From NCBI GenBank assembly GCA_963664845.1, contig OY761615.1, positions 558,001 through 622,000 on the forward strand: DNA of 64,000 nucleotides, in the 5' to 3' direction. Made by a program: the position numbers and the translations under genes. Positions 36,435-44,567 of the stretch are shown here, piece after piece. The stretch's first letter is position 1; the number at the start of each line of letters is the position of its first letter. The notes under the pieces were generated by a model. That model ran no database searches and had not been told where the DNA came from. It saw nothing but the letters and a program-made list of their open reading frames with translations. This stretch comes from CAIYTF01 sp963664845. Its GTDB lineage: Bacteria; Bacteroidota; Ignavibacteria; Ignavibacteriales; Ignavibacteriaceae.

Positions 36435-36508
36435 GGCGCGCTCGTCTAGTGGCTTAGGACGCTGCCCTCTCAAGGCAGAGATCACGGGTTCGAATCCCGT
36501 GCGCGCTA
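36435..36508 (+). tRNA. tRNA-Glu (anticodon CTC)
   Basis: The acceptor arm GGCGCGC (36435-36441) pairs with GCGCGCT (36501-36507, one G-U), with A73 at 36508. T8-C9 and the D arm CGTCTAGTGGCTTAGGAC follow the glutamate tRNA pattern. The anticodon stem is CTGCC/GGCAG around the loop CTCTCAA, giving anticodon CTC at 36469-36471. The T arm is ACGGG-TTCGAAT-CCCGT. CCA is not encoded. Confidence 0.93.
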
Positions 36509-36691
36509 CTTCTTCCCCCTCCCCAAGTGCACTTTTCACTTCACATTTCGGCCCATTTTCCCAACCTTACCGAAAACTGGCTCGACTATCCTTCAAACTA
36601 TCTGTTGCTATTTTCCCGGATTTTGTTGAATTTTACTCATAGACTTTATTAATCTTGAGATTACATCGTCAAAACTGAAAGGGAATTACTA

Positions 36692-39571
36692 ATGTCACGT
36701 TTATTTGCATTTTTTACGTTTGCTCTCCTTTTATTAACCATAACTGTGTTCGCTCAACGGGGCACTCCTGATGCCCGTAGAATGGGTACTCTTCATGGCA
36801 ACAATATCAAAACGGTCTTTACCAACTCCGGCGTTATTGCTCAACCAACAACCGTTGTACCGCGTGGAGCCTGGATGTATGAGAATAATGGCTATATTGG
36901 CGATCTCAGTTTTATGATTGGCGTTGAATTACCCATAAAAGACTACACGGGAGACGGCATTGCCGACACCCTGCATTGGGTTGGTGTAACCCCTGTTGAC
37001 AGGCCTAATGGCAGTGGTGGTAAATATGGAAACGGAGGAAAGTCCTGGAATTTTGAACCTCTCCCCGGATATTATGATCCCTCCTTTAGTACACTCACCA
37101 GAGGTGTTGCAATGAGCAGCCAACCGGAAAGCTGGCCAAAAACTCCATGGCCCGATCACCCTGAGTGGGGTACCGGTGTATGGAATGGCCTGAACGGACC
37201 AAATACTTTCACTGGTGATGAAGAAGCATATTTTGTTGTTGATGACAATAACGACGAACAATTCACCAAACTTGTGGGGTATCACCCGGATTCCACCGAT
37301 CTTACGCGAAGTGGGATGGGATTGCAAGTCAGCATACGCTATATCCAATCGCATAATCCCCTCTTTAAAGACATCCTGTTTCGGATATATGATATAAAAA
37401 ACACCGGGACAACCGTTTATAAAAAGGTTGTATTCGGCAATTTGTACGGAACGTATATCGGTGGAACTGGTACCGAATGGAATGACGATGTCGCCCTCTA
37501 TTATCCCCGCGAGAATGCGGTGATATGCAGCGAGTTTGATCAATTCGTTAGTCCCTCCGATAACCCAAAATGGGTTGGGAAAGTGGGAATGTTCAGCGAT
37601 GGTGTATTAAAAAGCCCTAATGGCATTACAAATTCAAGCTTTTATTATTTTGTCCCTGCGAAGGCAGTAATAATGAGCGAAAATGAAGCCATGTGGAAAA
37701 ACCTTACGCCCGGGAAGATAAAATTTCCAAGTTCTGTAATCTATGACAAGGATTCCATTCCACATGCATTGAGTGGTGCTGACGGGGATTATATGACCGG
37801 CACAAACTATTTTTCGCTGCTCCCGGGAGAAACAAAGCGAATTGCTGCTGCACTTTGCTTTGGTTATACATCCAACGAAATCTTCAATAAATTAAAATTG
37901 GCAGAAGCCTTCTACAATCTAAATTTTGACACCACTGCGCTTAGAACCTCCATTAATCTTACCACCTTGAATTCTTTCCAGAAAATTTCCGGGACGTGTT
38001 CAGTCAAATGGAATTTTAAACAAACAGGAGGAACGGTTGAAATCTGGTTGAGCGATGATGCCGGCAAAACCTGGAAACAGCTTGAAAGTAACCTTACAAA
38101 TTCGGGAGCCTTTTCGTTTAATACTGCATTATATGAAGATTGTGCATTTGGAAAGCTGCGTATTTTCGGTAAAAACCAGGCTGGCAATATTATTGGCTAT
38201 TCAGAAAGTTCTCTTTTTGAAATAAACAATTCTTCTGCCAACAAGCCCTTCATCCGTATCTTTAATGACGAGCTCACAACCGCAAACACTATAACTGCTC
38301 CTCAATATATTTTCAACCTGCTGGTCGGAAACCCCAAACATAGTCCTGTGAAAATAAACGTGTATGCATCAGTCGGCAACGATAAGACTGTAATTTCAAG
38401 CTATAACGCAATATACGATTCCATCCCCCATGGTTATCAGGTTGATTTGACAAAGTTTCCAAATTCATCCGCGATAAGCTTAATTTTTGAGTTAACCGAC
38501 GGATCAGTTTCCGTGTTTGACACTACTGTTGTGTTCGCCAAGGAAAACTCACGCGAATTGATAACGGAGTTGAACAGTAACTTTATTTCGAGATATAATA
38601 AAGTCAAGGTTGAGGTCCGGGTGGTGGATAATAAAAAATTCACCGGCGATGAATATTATATCACATTTAACGACACCTCATTGGCCCCCGGGAAATATTT
38701 TTCAGTGTATAATAAGACCAAGGGATACTTCATACTCAAAAACGCACCATTGATCCCGTTTAACGAATCAGTCATTTTCGACGGATTGACATTATACACT
38801 GAAGACATTACTACTGCTATTGATTCAACATCCAGATGGTCTGGAAATCGTGACAATAATCTCAGATACAAGGAATTACGTTATATTGATTTAACCCGGA
38901 ATATTTACGGTATGATCGCTCCGCTTGATTACGCTATCGTTTTTTCGGATTCATACACGGATTCATCAAATGATTTATCAGGACTGTTACATCGCCCGGT
39001 CCCGGTTTCAAAGAAACTTAACTTCAAAATATTCGATATCACACATGCCGATGATGTCCGGCAAATAAAATTTTTGTTTGTCAGCAATTCTGTACCAGAT
39101 ACCCTCTCCGAAGGTGATTTAATGTTGTTTTCAAACCCTCAAGGTACCTTGGTTTCAGACAAGGTTTTATTCCTGGGTGGCGGATATTCCTATAGGCCAA
39201 AACAGGGAGATACCCTCTTTCTCTTTTCGAAAAAAGGATTATCCATTTTCGATACGTTACGGATTTTTGGCCTTCCCTCTGATGTTACCGGCACAGTACA
39301 TTCCGTGAAGAGTTTTGCCCTGCAGCAAAACTATCCAAACCCATTCAACCCGACAACCCTGATTAACTATGACTTACCGGCAACTCTGAAAGTTGAATTG
39401 AAGGTATTTGATATCATAGGCCGGGAAGTTACTACCCTGGTGAATGGCGAACAAACTCCGGGAACTCACAGCATTCGTTTTGACGGCGCAAGACTTTCTT
39501 CCGGAGTTTACTTTTATACATTGAAGGCCGGACAAAATCTGCAGACAAAAAAAATGGTCCTGATTAAATAG
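36692..39571 (+). CDS. Large secreted T9SS cargo protein of unknown function
   Basis: 959 residues with a signal peptide (LFAFFTFALLLLTITVFAQ) and, at the end, a T9SS type A sorting domain of about 85 residues (FALQQNYPNPFNPTTLINYD ... KKMVLIK). The first 420 residues contain mixed Gly/Asn/Trp-rich segments such as YIGDLSFMIGVELPIKDYTG and a possible dockerin-like 'DYTGDGIADTLHWVG' calcium loop. I do not recognise a catalytic fold. An AAAGGGA site precedes the ATG. It would be exported to the cell surface or medium by T9SS. Confidence 0.88.
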   Translation: MSRLFAFFTFALLLLTITVFAQRGTPDARRMGTLHGNNIKTVFTNSGVIAQPTTVVPRGAWMYENNGYIGDLSFMIGVELPIKDYTGDGIADTLHWVGVTPVDRPNGSGGKYGNGGKSWNFEPLPGYYDPSFSTLTRGVAMSSQPESWPKTPWPDHPEWGTGVWNGLNGPNTFTGDEEAYFVVDDNNDEQFTKLVGYHPDSTDLTRSGMGLQVSIRYIQSHNPLFKDILFRIYDIKNTGTTVYKKVVFGNLYGTYIGGTGTEWNDDVALYYPRENAVICSEFDQFVSPSDNPKWVGKVGMFSDGVLKSPNGITNSSFYYFVPAKAVIMSENEAMWKNLTPGKIKFPSSVIYDKDSIPHALSGADGDYMTGTNYFSLLPGETKRIAAALCFGYTSNEIFNKLKLAEAFYNLNFDTTALRTSINLTTLNSFQKISGTCSVKWNFKQTGGTVEIWLSDDAGKTWKQLESNLTNSGAFSFNTALYEDCAFGKLRIFGKNQAGNIIGYSESSLFEINNSSANKPFIRIFNDELTTANTITAPQYIFNLLVGNPKHSPVKINVYASVGNDKTVISSYNAIYDSIPHGYQVDLTKFPNSSAISLIFELTDGSVSVFDTTVVFAKENSRELITELNSNFISRYNKVKVEVRVVDNKKFTGDEYYITFNDTSLAPGKYFSVYNKTKGYFILKNAPLIPFNESVIFDGLTLYTEDITTAIDSTSRWSGNRDNNLRYKELRYIDLTRNIYGMIAPLDYAIVFSDSYTDSSNDLSGLLHRPVPVSKKLNFKIFDITHADDVRQIKFLFVSNSVPDTLSEGDLMLFSNPQGTLVSDKVLFLGGGYSYRPKQGDTLFLFSKKGLSIFDTLRIFGLPSDVTGTVHSVKSFALQQNYPNPFNPTTLINYDLPATLKVELKVFDIIGREVTTLVNGEQTPGTHSIRFDGARLSSGVYFYTLKAGQNLQTKKMVLIK

Positions 39572-39832
39572 CACCATTGATTAAACTGATTTGAATGATT
39601 CCACTGATTACAGTTAATCACAGGGGAATAATTTCGGGAAGTATTCCGCATCCGAGATTATTCCCCGTCAAATATATGCTGTACACACATTAACATAATG
39701 CTCAAATGCACTGTTTTATTTGTGTATTGCATCTGAGCTTATTCCCCGCAGGTGGCTGTCACAGAACTAAGAGTTTTGTCATTGAGGAGTCATCGACTAA
39801 GTCGAGTGCATCCAAGATCCCGTGTGCGCATA

Positions 39833-40309
39833 CGCGTCAACTTAACGAAAACGATGAACAAATGTCATTCCCGTGAAAATTGAGTGCCTTCGAAATCCCG
39901 CTTCTGGCGGGCGCATAGGCGTCAACTTACAAACTTATTTCAACATGTTTGCTTTGTATTCCACGCCTCAGGCTCTTAATCCTGAAAATGTTTTACCCAC
40001 TAAGGATGTCATCTATGTTGAATTGTTGCTTCAGAAGCTCCGGCAAGGGCGAAATATGTATGCCGGCAGCATGGCTTCGCCATAGAAAAGATAAAAAGCT
40101 AAAGCTCCAATCGGAGCGATATATTTGTAGCCAGGGGCGTCAGCCCCTGGTAAACATATCCACCAAATCTCATGAGCTCCAATCGGAGCGGCATAAATGG
40201 CTATAGAGTGAATTTCAAAACAGGAAAATGAGCAAAAGTCCAGCATTTAATCCGATACCATTCCCTTGGGCGCAAATCTGTCCTCATACATAACTTTTAA
40301 GTTGACGCC
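39833..40309. repeat. MITE-like inverted-repeat element, copy 5 (nested or composite)
   Basis: Two left-type ends occur, CGCGTCAACTTAACG at 39833 and GGCGTCAACTTAC at 39918, with one right end TTTTAAGTTGACGCC at 40309. One element may be inserted into or recombined with another. The first 60 bp match copy 2. The interior carries other hairpin repeats. Confidence 0.65.
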
Positions 40310-40310
40310 T

Positions 40311-40402
40311 GTGCGTGCGCGGGGAAATCGCACGATTAGCGCCGATAAACAAAGCATTAAAATGAAGAATTCTGCGCTAAATGAATTATCCGACACCCAC
40401 CG
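40311..40402 (+). repeat. Dispersed repeat family B, copy 3
   Basis: It includes GCGGGGAAATCGCACGATTA, then GAATTCTGCGC and CGACACCCACCG, matching the reverse-strand copy at 28619-28706 and, less well, 19211-19300. As at 19.2 kb it follows directly on the right end of a MITE-like element. Confidence 0.6.
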
Positions 40403-40661
40403 CAGGGACATATTTTTATAGACTCTGGAAAACGGGTACCTTTTTATCCATACCGATTTCCCCTTAATAGCAATTCTGCACCTGATAATATTTCAAATTA
40501 TTTTCTTATCTTATCAGTGTGTGTGTTCAACGTTTACGCTTCTTATTTCCGGCGATTTTTTCCGGATGTGATAAATACGACCCCTGTCGTAATCCTTTTG
40601 AATCTGTATCCATGAACGTTTAAAATGAATAAAAACCCGAAAGAACAGTGTCAGGATTTCA

Positions 40662-41660
40662 ATGGAAATTATTATCCCGAAACCCAATTGTAATAATGTG
40701 CAAATAGAATCAAAAATTGAAGTTTTAAGTCACCTTGAGATAAAAGTGAAGGAATGGATCGAATTCCATATTTCCAAAAGAAAGCTCTGGTTTGCAAGCG
40801 ACTTCCTGCCTGCAGATGAACAAATGAACTCAGATCAGTCTGAAGTAGCCGGCAAACTCCGCCACAGGGCAAAAGGCATCAGCGATGCAGCCAGGGTAGC
40901 CCTCGCCATGAACCTCCTCACCGAAGAAGGTCTGCCGCATTTCCACCGGATTATTTCAAAATATCTTGGAGATAGCTCATTCTGGGCAAAATGGACAAAT
41001 ATGTGGACTGCTGAAGAAGACCGGCATGGCGGCGTTCTGCGGGATTATGCCAGGGATAGTCAGGTGTTCAATTTCAAACATATTGAAATGATGCAGTTTC
41101 ACTACCAGGAAGCCGGTTTTAACCCCGCCTGGGATAATGATCCTTACCGTGTTTTTGTCTATACCACATTACAGGAACGGGCAACACAAATATCGCATAA
41201 GAACACCGGCAAATTTGTGGGCGACGAGGAACCTCTGCTCAATGGCATTCTGAGCAGCATTGCTGCCGATGAAGCCAAACATTTTGTGTTTTATCGCAAT
41301 GTATTCAAAGAAGTGCTCCACCTCGATCCCAACCAGGCTTTGCTTTCTGCTTCGCACATTATGCCGGCAATTGATATGCCGGGACTCTCAATGCCTGACT
41401 TCAGAGAAATGGCAGATATTATCCGCCGCGTTGGTATTTACGGACCCTGGGACTATAAATCAATTGTTGAAGAGGCGATCGCCTTCTGGGAAATTGAACT
41501 TTTAACTGGCCTTAATGAAATGGCAAAAAAAGCTCAGGAAAAAATTCTTGGGCTCCCAAACCGGATAAAAAAAATTGCCGAATATGTTGAAATGAAAACC
41601 GTGTCAAAAACATTCTCGTTCGAATTCATTTATAACCGGTTGATCCCCAGCGAAGCATAG
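40662..41660 (+). CDS. Acyl-ACP desaturase-like diiron (ferritin-fold) protein
   Basis: 332 residues. Diiron ligand motifs of the soluble stearoyl-ACP desaturase family are present: TAEEDRHGGVLRDY (ExxH) and, about 85 residues later, DEAKHFVFYRNVF (DExxH). The N-terminal LADEQ-like SDFLPADEQ segment is also typical. These enzymes introduce a double bond in an acyl chain bound to ACP, using O2 and ferredoxin, so an oxygen-exposed lifestyle is implied. Single gene with an AGGA site before the ATG. Confidence 0.9.
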   Translation: MEIIIPKPNCNNVQIESKIEVLSHLEIKVKEWIEFHISKRKLWFASDFLPADEQMNSDQSEVAGKLRHRAKGISDAARVALAMNLLTEEGLPHFHRIISKYLGDSSFWAKWTNMWTAEEDRHGGVLRDYARDSQVFNFKHIEMMQFHYQEAGFNPAWDNDPYRVFVYTTLQERATQISHKNTGKFVGDEEPLLNGILSSIAADEAKHFVFYRNVFKEVLHLDPNQALLSASHIMPAIDMPGLSMPDFREMADIIRRVGIYGPWDYKSIVEEAIAFWEIELLTGLNEMAKKAQEKILGLPNRIKKIAEYVEMKTVSKTFSFEFIYNRLIPSEA

Positions 41661-41915
41661 TGATGTAGCATTCCCATCAATAGACAAATGCTTTTGGTAT
41701 AAACCCCAAAAAAGCGTTTACTCAAGCATCTGTGTCTCCGGGCACAATGCAGCTTTTGAGAATAATCGTCCATATAGTATTTTACAGGTAAAGTTATTTT
41801 GTTAAAGATATCAGGAGCGAATCTGAATTCATCATTACAGTTGAAACACTTTTCAGCTGTTAGTTTATGGTCATTACGCTGTTTATGAACAGGCAGATGT
41901 CACAAGGAAAAGTAT

Positions 41916-42413
41916 ATGCAAAACCGTTTTGTTTATTTGGCTCTTTCATTTCTAATAGTTTTTTTATCAGGTTGTGGAGCCGGATCCAAAGGGAGAATAG
42001 ATACTGGCTCAGAAGCTCCACAATTCACACTTGCCTCAAATTTGGGTCGCGACGTACGTTTAATGGATTATCGGGGCAAAATTGTAATCATCGATTTTTG
42101 GGCTACGTGGTGCCCCCCTTGCCGTAAAGGCATTCCCGATTTGATCAATATTCAGAACGAATTCAAGAATGATTTGATAGTGATTGGTGTCTGTACCGAT
42201 AAAAACGGGAAAGAAGACCTTCCGGAGTTTATCCGTAGTCAGGGGATCAACTATCCAATTGCTTTTTCCACGGATGAAGTAGAGAACGCCTATGGTGGCA
42301 TTTCTGCTGTTCCCACCACCTTCATCATCGACCGTCATGGAACCATTATTGAATCCCATGTTGGGCTGGTGGAAAAAAACGCTTTATCCAATACAATAAA
42401 ATCCCTTCTTTGA
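41916..42413 (+). CDS. TlpA/ResA-like thioredoxin lipoprotein
   Basis: 165 residues with a lipoprotein signal (IVFLSGCG) and a thioredoxin fold with the active site WCPPC in FWATWCPPCRKGIPDL, cis-Pro segment SAVPTTFIIDRHG. It would reduce disulfides on the periplasmic side, for example in cytochrome c maturation or oxidative defence. It is strongly similar to the protein at 42929-43453 over its whole thioredoxin domain, so the two arose by local duplication. Confidence 0.92.
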   Translation: MQNRFVYLALSFLIVFLSGCGAGSKGRIDTGSEAPQFTLASNLGRDVRLMDYRGKIVIIDFWATWCPPCRKGIPDLINIQNEFKNDLIVIGVCTDKNGKEDLPEFIRSQGINYPIAFSTDEVENAYGGISAVPTTFIIDRHGTIIESHVGLVEKNALSNTIKSLL

Positions 42414-42639
42414 TAACCGTCTCTGTTTGGGTTGGGTGAGCTGGAATTTAATCAAATTCTCCTGCTCCCCCGGCATCACGGCAGGTAATTCAAAAATATG
42501 CAATTTTCTTTCTCTTTAACAGTGCCGGACCTACGCAGGCTTATCAGTATAACAACTGAATAATTTGAAGAATACAAAGAATTGCCTATTTTTTGCGCAC
42601 AGTTATCAGTATTTTTTCAGTACATAAATTTGTGAGACC

Positions 42640-42867
42640 ATGGCAAAAAATCAAAACATCAGAAAAACCAATGCAAGCTCAAAAACAACAAGCACCGAAC
42701 CATTGAAATGGTACGCTGACCCCAAATACAAGAGCCTGCTTAATACAATAATTTTCATCATTATCGCATTGATCTTCTTTATTGTAAACAACACAAGAAA
42801 AGAACCTGATCATGGGCCCTATCCTCCGACAACAAGCGCAGATTCAACACAAACGCTAATCCGGTAA
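42640..42867 (+). CDS. Small single-pass membrane protein between two TlpA-like genes
   Basis: 75 residues: a polar, Lys/Thr/Ser-rich N-terminus, one hydrophobic helix (IIFIIIALIFFIVNN) and a short Pro-rich end. I recognise no family. The reading frame has codon use in line with its neighbours and shares their direction, which makes it a credible gene, but no clear ribosome-binding site is seen. Confidence 0.5.
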   Translation: MAKNQNIRKTNASSKTTSTEPLKWYADPKYKSLLNTIIFIIIALIFFIVNNTRKEPDHGPYPPTTSADSTQTLIR

Positions 42868-42928
42868 TTCCTGAATCTTTTACTCCGGAAATACATCATA
42901 CTAATATGAAAAAAAAGGAAAACCCCTG

Positions 42929-43453
42929 ATGAAACGTTTATTTTATGCTTTTTTATTACTGGCGCTGACAGCCGGTAGCTTTGCCGCATCACCTGATAAA
43001 AGTAACAGCTTTTCCGGTGAAGGCGATGGACTCGCCATTGGAACAAAAGCTCCTGACTTCTCCCTTAAATCACCAAATGGAAAGACCATCAAGCTTTCGG
43101 ACTATAAGGGCAAGATTGTTATTATTGATTTTTGGGCAACCTGGTGCCCTCCCTGCCGCAAAGGAATTCCCGATTTAATCAGCCTGCAAAAAGAGTTCGG
43201 CAAAGATATTGTTGTGATTGGAATTTCGGTGGACAAAGAAAGCAAAATGGAAGTACCCATGTTTATACAAAAACAGGGCATCAACTATCCCATTGTGTTC
43301 GCCAACGAAACTGTGGTAACTAAATATGGCGGTATAAGCGGAATCCCGACATCGTTTATTGTTGATCAGAAAGGTACAATTGTAGACTCACACGTAGGAC
43401 TGGTTAATAAAAGTGTTTATGTGAACAAGATTAAATCATTACTGAAAAGATAA
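42929..43453 (+). CDS. TlpA/ResA-like secreted thioredoxin
   Basis: 174 residues. A cleavable signal peptide (LFYAFLLLALTAGSFAAS) replaces the lipobox of its paralogue at 41916. Active site WCPPC in the same context, cis-Pro segment SGIPTSFIVDQKG. Probably soluble or membrane-associated in the periplasm, in contrast to the lipoprotein copy. Followed by a good terminator. Confidence 0.93.
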   Translation: MKRLFYAFLLLALTAGSFAASPDKSNSFSGEGDGLAIGTKAPDFSLKSPNGKTIKLSDYKGKIVIIDFWATWCPPCRKGIPDLISLQKEFGKDIVVIGISVDKESKMEVPMFIQKQGINYPIVFANETVVTKYGGISGIPTSFIVDQKGTIVDSHVGLVNKSVYVNKIKSLLKR

Positions 43454-43540
43454 CAGCGTTCGGACCGTTCATAATCCTTTGAGATTATGAAACTTTATTT
43501 TATTACATCAACTTACCTATAGTGCGAATAAACAATTTTT

Positions 43541-43580
43541 AGCCCTGGAGAGTGTAACAACTTCATCCAGGGCTTTTTTG
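43541..43580 (+). terminator. Intrinsic terminator after the second TlpA-like gene
   Basis: AGCCCTGG (43541-43548) pairs with CCAGGGCT (43567-43574) and is followed by a T run. On the opposite strand no T run follows, so it serves the plus-strand gene, between convergent genes. Confidence 0.88.
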
Positions 43581-43586
43581 CTTTTT

Positions 43587-44561
43587 TTAATATCGGGGGT
43601 TGGAATGCCAGGCCCAAGCAGTTTTCAATATTCCATGAATGTCGTATTTAGGTTCCCATCCCAGAACTTCTTTAGCCTTGGTGTTATCAGCTACAAGTGC
43701 GGCTGGGTCGCCTGCTCTTCTCGGTGATAATACCTCAGGTATCTCCTGTCCGGTGATCTCCCGTGCAACCCGGATAACTTCTTTAACGGAATTGCCCGTC
43801 CCTGTGCCCAGATTGATGATCGTGCTTTCTTTTCCGCTAAGCAGGTATTCCAGCGCACGAACATGGGCATCAGCAAGATCCTCCACATGAATGTAATCCC
43901 GCAAACAGGTCCCATCAGGTGTATTGTAATCATCACCATATATTTTAATATGATCACGTTTGCCTAATGCTGTTTCAAGAATAAGCGGAATTAAATGCGG
44001 TTCCGGATCATGGCTCTCACCAATCGAACCGTCACTTGAATCACCCGCAGCGTTAAAATAGCGCAGACAAACCGACTTTAGTCCATATGCATCGTCAAAA
44101 TCTGCCAGGATCTGTTCAACCATCAGTTTGGTTTTGGCATAAGGATTTATGGGATTCGATGCCTGGGCTTCAGAAATGGGTACCGAAACCGGATTGCCAA
44201 AAATGGAACAGGTAGAAGAGAAAACTGCTTTAAGAATTCCCAGTTCCGCAAGCGTAGAGAACAGATTAAAGGATCCTACCACATTATTGCGATAATACAT
44301 TGCCGGATCAAGAACCGATTCATTGACATAGGCGAATGCAGCAAAATGTATCACCGCATCTATTTGGTACTGCTTCAGGCCGGCTTCCAGTACAGCTTTA
44401 TCAAGCAGATCAATATTTGCAAACGATGCGCCCACAGGGACTGCTTCCATATGCCCCCGCGACAAATTATCAAATATTATAGGCGTATATCCTTTTTCAA
44501 TAAGGAGTTTAACGACATGTGAACCAATATAACCGGCTCCGCCGGTAACAAGAATATTCAT
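43587..44561 (-). CDS. galE: UDP-glucose 4-epimerase GalE
   Basis: 324 residues of the extended SDR family: NAD-binding TGGAGYIGSHVV, catalytic Ser in SSTCSIFG and Tyr/Lys in NPYAKTK, plus the sugar-binding segment LRYFNAAGDSSDGSIGE. It interconverts UDP-glucose and UDP-galactose. It is the last gene of a run that begins at 55039, 6 bp after the large PKD protein. This suggests galactose-containing glycan supply for the surface module. Confidence 0.95.
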   Translation of the reverse strand: MNILVTGGAGYIGSHVVKLLIEKGYTPIIFDNLSRGHMEAVPVGASFANIDLLDKAVLEAGLKQYQIDAVIHFAAFAYVNESVLDPAMYYRNNVVGSFNLFSTLAELGILKAVFSSTCSIFGNPVSVPISEAQASNPINPYAKTKLMVEQILADFDDAYGLKSVCLRYFNAAGDSSDGSIGESHDPEPHLIPLILETALGKRDHIKIYGDDYNTPDGTCLRDYIHVEDLADAHVRALEYLLSGKESTIINLGTGTGNSVKEVIRVAREITGQEIPEVLSPRRAGDPAALVADNTKAKEVLGWEPKYDIHGILKTAWAWHSNPRY

Positions 44562-44567
44562 AATAAA

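Larger units (their letters stand above)
39572..40661. other. Repeat-rich intergenic region, about 1.1 kb
   Basis: No gene. It contains a GGGGAATAAT/ATTATTCCCC inverted pair (39624-39665), a GTCATTGAGG-type repeat (39778 onward), MITE-like copy 5, two AGCTCCAATCGGAGCG hairpin repeats (about 40100 and 40180), CAGGGGCG-TCA-GCCCCTG (about 40132), and repeat family B copy 3. The order matches that at 18.86-19.30 kb, which suggests a composite repeat block. Confidence 0.65.
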
